A DNA stretch of 64,000 nucleotides from Gordius sp. MW1 (Eukaryota; Nematomorpha; Gordioida; Gordea; Gordiidae): assembly GCA_964036665.1 (NCBI GenBank), contig OZ038533.1, forward strand, positions 9,446,413-9,510,412, read 5' to 3'. The stretch's first letter is position 1. Each line of letters begins with the position of its first letter. This document shows, one piece after another, positions 26,201-39,035 of this stretch. The notes under the pieces were generated by a model that saw only the letters and a list, made by a program, of their open reading frames with translations, ran no database searches and was not told where the DNA came from. A program made the position numbers and the translations under genes.

Positions 26201-29200
26201 TCAGAAAACTATTACTTTGAAATCATGATCGCATAGTGCATTTTTGAAAAATTAAGCACCCACGTTGCGATACAACAAACTAATCGCAACAATAAAACGT
26301 TGTCTTTTGTCAAAATGATAGTTCTCGCAGCTTAAAACCTCTTTTCGGAAGTCAATCGAGGATAATAGGATTCTCAAATTGGCTTACTTTTATATATTTT
26401 TTCATGCTCTTTCACATAGAATCGAAAAAATAAATATTTTTACCTCAAAATTTTTCACATATTTTTCTTTCAACCGTATGCATCCAGATGAAAGTTGTCG
26501 TTTTCAGACGTGGTTTCGATGATAAAAAGTAAAGATTTATCAGAATCAGAAAACTATTACTTTGAAATCATGATCGCATAGTGCATTTTGGAAAAATTAA
26601 GCACTCACGTTGCGATACAACAAACTAATCGCAACAATAAAACGTTGTCTTTTGTCAAAATGATAGTTCTCGCAGCTTAAAACCTCTTTTCGGAAGTCAA
26701 TCGAGGATAATAGGATTCTCAAATTGGCTTACTTTTATATATTTTTTCATGCTCTTTCACATAGAATCGAAAAAAATAAATATTTTTACCTCAAAATTTT
26801 TCACATATTTTTCTTTCAACCGTGTGCATCTGATGAAAGTTGTCGTTTTCAGACGTGGTTTCGATCAAAAGTAAAAATTTATCAGAATCAGAAAACTATT
26901 ACTTTGAAATCGTGATCGCATAGTGCATTTTCAAAAATTAAGCACTCACGTTGCGATACAACAAACTAATCGCAACAATAAAACGTTGTCTTTTGTCAAA
27001 ATGATAGTTCTCGCAGCTTAAAACCTCTTTTCGGAAGTCAATCGAGGATAAAAGAATTCTCAAATTGACTTACTTTTATATATTTTTTTACGCTCTTTCA
27101 CATAGAATCCAAAAAATAAATATTTTTACCTCAAAATTTTTCACATATTTTTCTTTCAACCGTATGCATCAGATGAAAGTTGTCGTTTTCAGATGTGGTT
27201 TCGATATTAAAAAGTAAAAATTTATCAGAATCAGAAAAATATTACTTTGAAATCATGATCGCATAGTGCATTTTTGAAAAATTAAGCACTCACGTTGCGA
27301 TACAACAAACTAATCGCAACAATAAAACGTTGTCTTTTGTCAAAATGATAGTTCTCGCAGCTTAAAACCTCTTTTCGGAAGTCAATCGAGGATAATAGGA
27401 TTCTCAAATTGGCTTACTTTTATATATTTTTTCATGCTCTTTCACATAGAATCGGAAAAAATAAATATTTTTACCTCAAAATTTTTCACATATTTTTCTT
27501 TCAACCGTATGCATCCGATGAAAGTTGTCGTTTTCAGACGTGGTTTCGATGATAAAAAGTAAAAATTTATCAGAATCAGAAAACTATTACTTTGAAATCA
27601 TGATCGCATAGTGCATTTTTGAAAAATTAAGCACTCACGTTGCGATACAACAAACTAATCGCAACAATAAAACGTTGTCTTTTTTCAAAATGATAGTTCT
27701 CGCAGCTTAAAACCTCTTTTCGGAAGTCAATCGAGGATAATAGGATTCTCAAATTGGCTTACTTTTATATATTTTTTCATGCACTTTCACATAGAATTGA
27801 AAAAAATAAATATTTTTACCTCAAAATTTTTCACATATTTTACTTTGAACCGTATTCATCCGATGAAAGTTGTCGTTTTCAGACGTGGTTTCTATGATCC
27901 CAAGTAAAAATTTATCAGAATCAGAAAACTATTACTTTGAAATCATGATCGCATAGAGCCATTTTCAAAAATTAAGCACTCACGTTGCGATACAACAAAC
28001 TAATCGCAACAAACGTTGTCTTTTGTCAAAATGATAGTTCTCGCAGCTTAAAACCTCTTTTCGGAAGTCAATCGAGGATAATAAGATTCTCAAATTGGCT
28101 TACTTTTATATATTTTTTTATGCTCTTTCACATAGAATTGAAAAAAATAAATATTTTTAATTCAAAATTTTTCACATATTTTTCTTTCAACCGTATGCAT
28201 CCGATGAAAGTTGTCGTTTTCAGACGTGGTTTCGATGATAAAAAGTAAAAATTTATCAGAATCAGAAAACTATTACTTTGAAATCATGATCGCATAGTGC
28301 ATTTTCAAAAATTAAGCACTCACGTTGCGATACTACAAACTAATCACAACAATAAAACGTTGTCTTTTGTCAAAATGATAGTTCTCGCAGCTTAAAACCT
28401 CTTTTCGGAAGTCAATCGAGGATAATAGAATTCTCAAATTGACTTACTTTTATATATTTTTTTACGCTCTTTCACATAGAATCGAAAAAAATAAATATTT
28501 TTACCTCAAAATTTTTCACATATTTTTCTTTCAACCGTATGCATCCGATGAAAGTTGTCGTTTGACGTGGTTTCGATGATAAAAATTAAAAATTTATCAG
28601 AATCAGAAAACTATTACTTTGAAATCATGATCGCATAGTGCATTTTTGAAAAATTAAGCACTCACGTTGCGATACAACAAACTAATCGCAACAATAAAAC
28701 GTTGTCTTTTGTCAAAATGATAGTTCTGGCAGCTTAAAACCTCTTTTCGGAAGTCAATCGAGGATAATAGGATTCTCAAATTGGCTTACTTTTATATATT
28801 TTTTCATGCTCTTTCACATAGAATCGAAAAAATAAATATTTTTACCTCAAAATTTTTCACATATTTTTCTTTCAACCGTATGCATCCGATGAAAGTTGTC
28901 GTTTTCAGACGTGGTTTCTAAGATCCCAAGTAAAAATTTATCAGAATCAGAAAACTATTACTTTGAAATCATGATCGCATAGAGCCATTTTCAAAAATTA
29001 AGCACTCACGTTGCGATACAACAAACTAATCGCAACAAACGTTGTCTTTTGTCAAAATGATAGTTCTCGCAGCTTAAAACCTCTTTTCGGAAGTCAATCG
29101 AGGATAATAGGATTCTCAAATTGGCTTACTTTTATATATTTTTTCATGCTCTTTCACATAGAATCGAAAAATAAATATTTTTACCTCAAAATTTTTCACA

Positions 29201-31160
29201 TATTTTTCTTTCAACCGTATGCATCCGATGAAAGTTGTCGTTTTCAGACGTGGTTTCGATGATTAAAGTAAAAATTTATCAGAATCAGAAAACTATTACT
29301 TTGAAATCATGATCGCATAGTGCATTTTTGAAAAATTAAGCACTCACGTTGCGATACAACAAACTAATCGCAACAATAAAACGTTGTCTTTTGTCAAAAT
29401 GATAGTTCTCGCAGCTTAAAACCTCTTTTCGGAAGTCAATCGAGGATAATAGGATTCTCAAATTGGCTTACTTTTATATATTTTTTCATGCTCTTTCACA
29501 TAGATTCGAAAAAAATAAATATTTTTACCTCAAAATTTTTCACATATTTTTCTTTGAACCGTATTCATCCGATGAAAGTTGTCGTTTTCAGACGTGGTTT
29601 ATATGATCCCAAGTAAAAATTTATCAGAATCAGAAAACTATTACTTTGAAATCATGATCGCATAGAGCCATTTTCAAAAATTAAGCACTCACGTTGCGAT
29701 ACAACAAACTAATCGCAACAAACGTTGTCTTTTGTCAAAATGATAGTTCTCGCAGCTTAAAACCTCTTTTCGGAAGTCAATCGAGGATAATAGGATTCTC
29801 AAATTGGCTTACTTTTATATATTTTTTCATGCTCTTTCACATAGAATCGAAAAAAATAAATATTTTTAATTCAAAATTTTTCACATATTTTTCTTTCAAC
29901 CGTATGCATCCGATGAAAGTTGTCGTTTTCAGACGTGGTTTCGATGATAAAAAGTAAAAATTTATCAGAATCAGAAAACTATTACTTTGAAATCATGATC
30001 GCATAGTGTATTTTCAAAAATTAAGCACTCACGTTGCGATACAACAAACTAATCGCAACAATAAAACGTTGTCTTTTGTCAAAATGATAGTTCTCGCAGC
30101 TTAAAACCTCTTTTCGGAAGTCAATCGAGGATAATAGGATTCTCAAATTGGCTTACTTTTATATATTTTTTCATGCTCTTTCACATAGAATCGAAAAAAA
30201 AAATATTTTTACCTCAAAATTTTTCACATATTTTTCTTTCAACCGTGTGCATCTGATGAAAGTTGTCGTTTTCAGACGTGGTTTCGATAAAAAGTAAAAA
30301 TTTATCAGAATCAGAAAACTATTACTTTGAAATCGTGATCGCATAACGCATTTTCAAAAATTAAGCACTCACTTTGCGATACAACAAACTAATCGCAACA
30401 ATAAAACGTTGTCTTTTGTCAAAATGATAGTTCTCGCAGCTTAAAACCTCTTTTCGGAAGTCAATCGAGGATAATAGGATTCTCAAATTGGCTTACTTTT
30501 ATATATTTTTTCATGCACTTTCACATAGAATTGAAAAAAATAAATATTTTTACCTCAAAATTTTTCACATATTTTTCTTTGAACCGTATTCATCCGATGA
30601 AAGTTGTCGTTTTCAGACGTGGTTTCGTTGATAAAAAGTAAAAATTTATCAGAATCAGAAAACTATTACTTTGAAATCATGATCGCATAGTGCATTTTTG
30701 AAAAATTAAGCACTCACGTTGCGATACAACAAACTAATCGCAACAAACGTTGTCTTTTGTCAAAATGATAGTTCTCGCAGCTTAAAACCTCTTTTCGGAA
30801 GTCAATCGAGGATAATAGGATTCTCAAATTGGCTTACTTTTATATATTTTTTCATGCTCTTTCACATAGATTCGAAAAAAATAAATATTTTTACCTCAAA
30901 ATTTTTCACATATTTTTCTTTGAACCGTATTCATCCGATGAAAGTTGTCGTTTTCAGACGTGGTTTCTATGATCCCAAGTAAAAATTTATCAGAATCAGA
31001 AAACTATTACTTTGAAATCATGATCGCATAGAGCCATTTTCAAAAATTAAGCACTCACGTTGCGATACAACAAACTAATCGCAACAAACGTTGTCTTTTG
31101 TCAAAATGATAGTTCTCGCAGCTTAAAACCTCTTTTCGGAAGTCAATCGAGGATAATAGG
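23213..31160 (+). repeat. Higher-order repeat, 23-mer of 7,875 bp, copy 1
   Basis: 23 monomers (starts 23373 to 30907) form a unit that repeats with a step of exactly 7,875 bp. Internally it is a 10-mer (23373-26801, 3,429 bp) followed by a 13-mer (26802-31247, 4,446 bp) whose first seven monomers repeat the 10-mer. Subtype order includes C, D, A, a tgcactttc B monomer, an aattcaaaa monomer, a gtcgtttgacg deletion monomer and a ctaagatccc monomer. Copies 1 and 2 look almost identical; one difference I can point to is T at 23881 versus C at 31756. Confidence 0.9.
26209..29170 (+). repeat. Nested 10-mer repeat (3,429-bp step) inside the 23-mer
   Basis: This segment repeats 22780-25741 at an offset of 3,429 bp, carrying the same C, D, A, tgcactttc, aattcaaaa, gtcgtttgacg and ctaagatccc monomers. 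The match ends near 29164, where this copy has one A fewer in the A-run and is followed by other subtypes. The same nesting is present in 23-mer copy 2 (34084 onward). So the 10-mer duplicated first and the composite then doubled. Confidence 0.85.
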
Positions 31161-31247
31161 ATTCTCAAATTGGCTTACTTTTATATATTTTTTCATGCTC
31201 TTTCACATAGAATCGAAAAAAATAAATATTTTTACCTCAAAATTTTT

Positions 31248-34200
31248 CACATATTTTTCTTTCAACCGTGTGCATCTGATGAAAGTTGTCGTTTTCAGAC
31301 GTGGTTTCGATCAAAAGTAAAAATTTATCAGAATCAGAAAACTATTACTTTGAAATCGTGATCGCATAGTGCATTTTCAAAAATTAAGCACTCACGTTGC
31401 GATACAACAAACTAATCGCAACAATAAAACGTTGTCTTTTGTCAAAATGATAGTTCTCGCAGCTTAAAACCTCTTTTCGGAAGTCAATCGAGGATAAAAG
31501 AATTCTCAAATTGACTTACTTTTATATATTTTTTTACGCTCTTTCACATAGAATCCAAAAAATAAATATTTTTACCTCAAAATTTTTCACATATTTTTCT
31601 TTCAACCGTATGCATCAGATGAAAGTTGTCGTTTTCAGATGTGGTTTCGATATTAAAAAGTAACAATTTATCAGAATCAGAAAAATATTACTTTGAAATC
31701 ATGATCGCATAGTGCATTTTTGAAAAATTAAGCACTCACGTTGCGATACAACAAACTAATCGCAACAATAAAACGTTGTCTTTTGTCAAAATGATAGTTC
31801 TCGCAGCTTAAAACCTCTTTTCGGAAGTCAATCGAGGATAATAGGATTCTCAAATTGGCTTACTTTTATATATTTTTTCATGCTCTTTCACATAGAATCG
31901 GAAAAAATAAATATTTTTACCTCAAAATTTTTCACATATTTTTCTTTCAACCGTATGCATCCGATGAAAGTTGTCGTTTTCAGACGTGGTTTCGATGATA
32001 AAAAGTAAAAATTTATCAGAATCAGAAAACTATTACTTTGAAATCATGATCGCATAGTGCATTTTTGAAAAATTAAGCACTCACGTTGCGATACAACAAA
32101 CTAATCGCAACAATAAAACGTTGTCTTTTTTCAAAATGATAGTTCTCGCAGCTTAAAACCTCTTTTCGGAAGTCAATCGAGGATAATAGGATTCTCAAAT
32201 TGGCTTACTTTTATATATTTTTTCATGCACTTTCACATAGAATTGAAAAAAATAAATATTTTTACCTCAAAATTTTTCACATATTTTACTTTGAACCGTA
32301 TTCATCCGATGAAAGTTGTCGTTTTCAGACGTGGTTTCTATGATCCCAAGTAAAAATTTATCAGAATCAGAAAACTATTACTTTGAAATCATGATCGCAT
32401 AGAGCCATTTTCAAAAATTAAGCACTCACGTTGCGATACAACAAACTAATCGCAACAAACGTTGTCTTTTGTCAAAATGATAGTTCTCGCAGCTTAAAAC
32501 CTCTTTTCGGAAGTCAATCGAGGATAATAAGATTCTCAAATTGGCTTACTTTTATATATTTTTTTATGCTCTTTCACATAGAATTGAAAAAAATAAATAT
32601 TTTTAATTCAAAATTTTTCACATATTTTTCTTTCAACCGTATGCATCCGATGAAAGTTGTCGTTTTCAGACGTGGTTTCGATGATAAAAAGTAAAAATTT
32701 ATCAGAATCAGAAAACTATTACTTTGAAATCATGATCGCATAGTGCATTTTCAAAAATTAAGCACTCACGTTGCGATACTACAAACTAATCACAACAATA
32801 AAACGTTGTCTTTTGTCAAAATGATAGTTCTCGCAGCTTAAAACCTCTTTTCGGAAGTCAATCGAGGATAATAGAATTCTCAAATTGACTTACTTTTATA
32901 TATTTTTTTACGCTCTTTCACATAGAATCGAAAAAAATAAATATTTTTACCTCAAAATTTTTCACATATTTTTCTTTCAACCGTATGCATCCGATGAAAG
33001 TTGTCGTTTGACGTGGTTTCGATGATAAAAATTAAAAATTTATCAGAATCAGAAAACTATTACTTTGAAATCATGATCGCATAGTGCATTTTTGAAAAAT
33101 TAAGCACTCACGTTGCGATACAACAAACTAATCGCAACAATAAAACGTTGTCTTTTGTCAAAATGATAGTTCTGGCAGCTTAAAACCTCTTTTCGGAAGT
33201 CAATCGAGGATAATAGGATTCTCAAATTGGCTTACTTTTATATATTTTTTCATGCTCTTTCACATAGAATCGAAAAAATAAATATTTTTACCTCAAAATT
33301 TTTCACATATTTTTCTTTCAACCGTATGCATCCGATGAAAGTTGTCGTTTTCAGACGTGGTTTCTAAGATCCCAAGTAAAAATTTATCAGAATCAGAAAA
33401 CTATTACTTTGAAATCATGATCGCATAGAGCCATTTTCAAAAATTAAGCACTCACGTTGCGATACAACAAACTAATCGCAACAAACGTTGTCTTTTGTCA
33501 AAATGATAGTTCTCGCAGCTTAAAACCTCTTTTCGGAAGTCAATCGAGGATAATAGGATTCTCAAATTGGCTTACTTTTATATATTTTTTCATGCTCTTT
33601 CACATAGAATCGAAAAAATAAATATTTTTACCTCAAAATTTTTCACATATTTTTCTTTCAACCGTATGCATCCGATGAAAGTTGTCGTTTTCAGACGTGG
33701 TTTCGATGATTAAAGTAAAAATTTATCAGAATCAGAAAACTATTACTTTGAAATCATGATCGCATAGTGCATTTTTGAAAAATTAAGCACTCACGTTGCG
33801 ATACAACAAACTAATCGCAACAATAAAACGTTGTCTTTTGTCAAAATGATAGTTCTCGCAGCTTAAAACCTCTTTTCGGAAGTCAATCGAGGATAATAGG
33901 ATTCTCAAATTGGCTTACTTTTATATATTTTTTCATGCTCTTTCACATAGAATCGAAAAAAATAAATATTTTTACCTCAAAATTTTTCACATATTTTTCT
34001 TTCAACCGTATGCATCCGATGAAAGTTGTCGTTTTCAGACGTGGTTTCGATGATTAAAGTAAAAATTTATCAGAATCAGAAAACTATTACTTTGAAATCA
34101 TGATCGCATAGTGCATTTTTGAAAAATTAAGCACCCACGTTGCGATACAACAAACTAATCGCAACAATAAAACGTTGTCTTTTGTCAAAATGATAGTTCT

Positions 34201-37200
34201 CGCAGCTTAAAACCTCTTTTCGGAAGTCAATCGAGGATAATAGGATTCTCAAATTGGCTTACTTTTATATATTTTTTCATGCTCTTTCACATAGAATCGA
34301 AAAAATAAATATTTTTACCTCAAAATTTTTCACATATTTTTCTTTCAACCGTATGCATCCAGATGAAAGTTGTCGTTTTCAGACGTGGTTTCGATGATAA
34401 AAAGTAAAGATTTATCAGAATCAGAAAACTATTACTTTGAAATCATGATCGCATAGTGCATTTTGGAAAAATTAAGCACTCACGTTGCGATACAACAAAC
34501 TAATCGCAACAATAAAACGTTGTCTTTTGTCAAAATGATAGTTCTCGCAGCTTAAAACCTCTTTTCGGAAGTCAATCGAGGATAATAGGATTCTCAAATT
34601 GGCTTACTTTTATATATTTTTTCATGCTCTTTCACATAGAATCGAAAAAAATAAATATTTTTACCTCAAAATTTTTCACATATTTTTCTTTCAACCGTGT
34701 GCATCTGATGAAAGTTGTCGTTTTCAGACGTGGTTTCGATCAAAAGTAAAAATTTATCAGAATCAGAAAACTATTACTTTGAAATCGTGATCGCATAGTG
34801 CATTTTCAAAAATTAAGCACTCACGTTGCGATACAACAAACTAATCGCAACAATAAAACGTTGTCTTTTGTCAAAATGATAGTTCTCGCAGCTTAAAACC
34901 TCTTTTCGGAAGTCAATCGAGGATAAAAGAATTCTCAAATTGACTTACTTTTATATATTTTTTTACGCTCTTTCACATAGAATCCAAAAAATAAATATTT
35001 TTACCTCAAAATTTTTCACATATTTTTCTTTCAACCGTATGCATCAGATGAAAGTTGTCGTTTTCAGATGTGGTTTCGATATTAAAAAGTAAAAATTTAT
35101 CAGAATCAGAAAAATATTACTTTGAAATCATGATCGCATAGTGCATTTTTGAAAAATTAAGCACTCACGTTGCGATACAACAAACTAATCGCAACAATAA
35201 AACGTTGTCTTTTGTCAAAATGATAGTTCTCGCAGCTTAAAACCTCTTTTCGGAAGTCAATCGAGGATAATAGGATTCTCAAATTGGCTTACTTTTATAT
35301 ATTTTTTCATGCTCTTTCACATAGAATCGGAAAAAATAAATATTTTTACCTCAAAATTTTTCACATATTTTTCTTTCAACCGTATGCATCCGATGAAAGT
35401 TGTCGTTTTCAGACGTGGTTTCGATGATAAAAAGTAAAAATTTATCAGAATCAGAAAACTATTACTTTGAAATCATGATCGCATAGTGCATTTTTGAAAA
35501 ATTAAGCACTCACGTTGCGATACAACAAACTAATCGCAACAATAAAACGTTGTCTTTTTTCAAAATGATAGTTCTCGCAGCTTAAAACCTCTTTTCGGAA
35601 GTCAATCGAGGATAATAGGATTCTCAAATTGGCTTACTTTTATATATTTTTTCATGCACTTTCACATAGAATTGAAAAAAATAAATATTTTTACCTCAAA
35701 ATTTTTCACATATTTTACTTTGAACCGTATTCATCCGATGAAAGTTGTCGTTTTCAGACGTGGTTTCTATGATCCCAAGTAAAAATTTATCAGAATCAGA
35801 AAACTATTACTTTGAAATCATGATCGCATAGAGCCATTTTCAAAAATTAAGCACTCACGTTGCGATACAACAAACTAATCGCAACAAACGTTGTCTTTTG
35901 TCAAAATGATAGTTCTCGCAGCTTAAAACCTCTTTTCGGAAGTCAATCGAGGATAATAAGATTCTCAAATTGGCTTACTTTTATATATTTTTTTATGCTC
36001 TTTCACATAGAATTGAAAAAAATAAATATTTTTAATTCAAAATTTTTCACATATTTTTCTTTCAACCGTATGCATCCGATGAAAGTTGTCGTTTTCAGAC
36101 GTGGTTTCGATGATAAAAAGTAAAAATTTATCAGAATCAGAAAACTATTACTTTGAAATCATGATCGCATAGTGCATTTTCAAAAATTAAGCACTCACGT
36201 TGCGATACTACAAACTAATCACAACAATAAAACGTTGTCTTTTGTCAAAATGATAGTTCTCGCAGCTTAAAACCTCTTTTCGGAAGTCAATCGAGGATAA
36301 TAGAATTCTCAAATTGACTTACTTTTATATATTTTTTTACGCTCTTTCACATAGAATCGAAAAAAATAAATATTTTTACCTCAAAATTTTTCACATATTT
36401 TTCTTTCAACCGTATGCATCCGATGAAAGTTGTCGTTTGACGTGGTTTCGATGATAAAAATTAAAAATTTATCAGAATCAGAAAACTATTACTTTGAAAT
36501 CATGATCGCATAGTGCATTTTTGAAAAATTAAGCACTCACGTTGCGATACAACAAACTAATCGCAACAATAAAACGTTGTCTTTTGTCAAAATGATAGTT
36601 CTGGCAGCTTAAAACCTCTTTTCGGAAGTCAATCGAGGATAATAGGATTCTCAAATTGGCTTACTTTTATATATTTTTTCATGCTCTTTCACATAGAATC
36701 GAAAAAATAAATATTTTTACCTCAAAATTTTTCACATATTTTTCTTTCAACCGTATGCATCCGATGAAAGTTGTCGTTTTCAGACGTGGTTTCTAAGATC
36801 CCAAGTAAAAATTTATCAGAATCAGAAAACTATTACTTTGAAATCATGATCGCATAGAGCCATTTTCAAAAATTAAGCACTCACGTTGCGATACAACAAA
36901 CTAATCGCAACAAACGTTGTCTTTTGTCAAAATGATAGTTCTCGCAGCTTAAAACCTCTTTTCGGAAGTCAATCGAGGATAATAGGATTCTCAAATTGGC
37001 TTACTTTTATATATTTTTTCATGCTCTTTCACATAGAATCGAAAAATAAATATTTTTACCTCAAAATTTTTCACATATTTTTCTTTCAACCGTATGCATC
37101 CGATGAAAGTTGTCGTTTTCAGACGTGGTTTCGATGATTAAAGTAAAAATTTATCAGAATCAGAAAACTATTACTTTGAAATCATGATCGCATAGTGCAT

Positions 37201-39035
37201 TTTTGAAAAATTAAGCACTCACGTTGCGATACAACAAACTAATCGCAACAATAAAACGTTGTCTTTTGTCAAAATGATAGTTCTCGCAGCTTAAAACCTC
37301 TTTTCGGAAGTCAATCGAGGATAATAGGATTCTCAAATTGGCTTACTTTTATATATTTTTTCATGCTCTTTCACATAGATTCGAAAAAAATAAATATTTT
37401 TACCTCAAAATTTTTCACATATTTTTCTTTGAACCGTATTCATCCGATGAAAGTTGTCGTTTTCAGACGTGGTTTATATGATCCCAAGTAAAAATTTATC
37501 AGAATCAGAAAACTATTACTTTGAAATCATGATCGCATAGAGCCATTTTCAAAAATTAAGCACTCACGTTGCGATACAACAAACTAATCGCAACAAACGT
37601 TGTCTTTTGTCAAAATGATAGTTCTCGCAGCTTAAAACCTCTTTTCGGAAGTCAATCGAGGATAATAGGATTCTCAAATTGGCTTACTTTTATATATTTT
37701 TTCATGCTCTTTCACATAGAATCGAAAAAAATAAATATTTTTAATTCAAAATTTTTCACATATTTTTCTTTCAACCGTATGCATCCGATGAAAGTTGTCG
37801 TTTTCAGACGTGGTTTCGATGATAAAAAGTAAAAATTTATCAGAATCAGAAAACTATTACTTTGAAATCATGATCGCATAGTGTATTTTCAAAAATTAAG
37901 CACTCACGTTGCGATACAACAAACTAATCGCAACAATAAAACGTTGTCTTTTGTCAAAATGATAGTTCTCGCAGCTTAAAACCTCTTTTCGGAAGTCAAT
38001 CGAGGATAATAGGATTCTCAAATTGGCTTACTTTTATATATTTTTTCATGCTCTTTCACATAGAATCGAAAAAAAAAATATTTTTACCTCAAAATTTTTC
38101 ACATATTTTTCTTTCAACCGTGTGCATCTGATGAAAGTTGTCGTTTTCAGACGTGGTTTCGATAAAAAGTAAAAATTTATCAGAATCAGAAAACTATTAC
38201 TTTGAAATCGTGATCGCATAACGCATTTTCAAAAATTAAGCACTCACTTTGCGATACAACAAACTAATCGCAACAATAAAACGTTGTCTTTTGTCAAAAT
38301 GATAGTTCTCGCAGCTTAAAACCTCTTTTCGGAAGTCAATCGAGGATAATAGGATTCTCAAATTGGCTTACTTTTATATATTTTTTCATGCACTTTCACA
38401 TAGAATTGAAAAAAATAAATATTTTTACCTCAAAATTTTTCACATATTTTTCTTTGAACCGTATTCATCCGATGAAAGTTGTCGTTTTCAGACGTGGTTT
38501 CGTTGATAAAAAGTAAAAATTTATCAGAATCAGAAAACTATTACTTTGAAATCATGATCGCATAGTGCATTTTTGAAAAATTAAGCACTCACGTTGCGAT
38601 ACAACAAACTAATCGCAACAAACGTTGTCTTTTGTCAAAATGATAGTTCTCGCAGCTTAAAACCTCTTTTCGGAAGTCAATCGAGGATAATAGGATTCTC
38701 AAATTGGCTTACTTTTATATATTTTTTCATGCTCTTTCACATAGATTCGAAAAAAATAAATATTTTTACCTCAAAATTTTTCACATATTTTTCTTTGAAC
38801 CGTATTCATCCGATGAAAGTTGTCGTTTTCAGACGTGGTTTCTATGATCCCAAGTAAAAATTTATCAGAATCAGAAAACTATTACTTTGAAATCATGATC
38901 GCATAGAGCCATTTTCAAAAATTAAGCACTCACGTTGCGATACAACAAACTAATCGCAACAAACGTTGTCTTTTGTCAAAATGATAGTTCTCGCAGCTTA
39001 AAACCTCTTTTCGGAAGTCAATCGAGGATAATAAG
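31248..39035 (+). repeat. Higher-order repeat, 23-mer of 7,875 bp, copy 2
   Basis: Every marker of copy 1 recurs 7,875 bp on: gtaacaattt at 31663 versus 23788, gaatcgaaaaataaat near 37036 versus 29161, the ten-A run near 38069 versus 30194, and tttcgttgat near 38499 versus 30624. The match ends near 39030, where this copy changes to ggataataagattc and tgcactttc instead of the start of a third unit. Confidence 0.9.

Noticed and set aside
29694-29957. Repeated 87-codon open frame (also at 1544, 24556, 37569, 53643 and many other sites), plus 61-69 codon frames such as 2115-2300 and 23295-23486
   Set aside because: These are frames that happen to stay open across one monomer. They begin at TTG, not ATG, appear in several overlapping frames, and exist or vanish with the 4-bp ataa indel. 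They have no domain, and their variation does not favour silent sites. They are satellite sequence, not genes.
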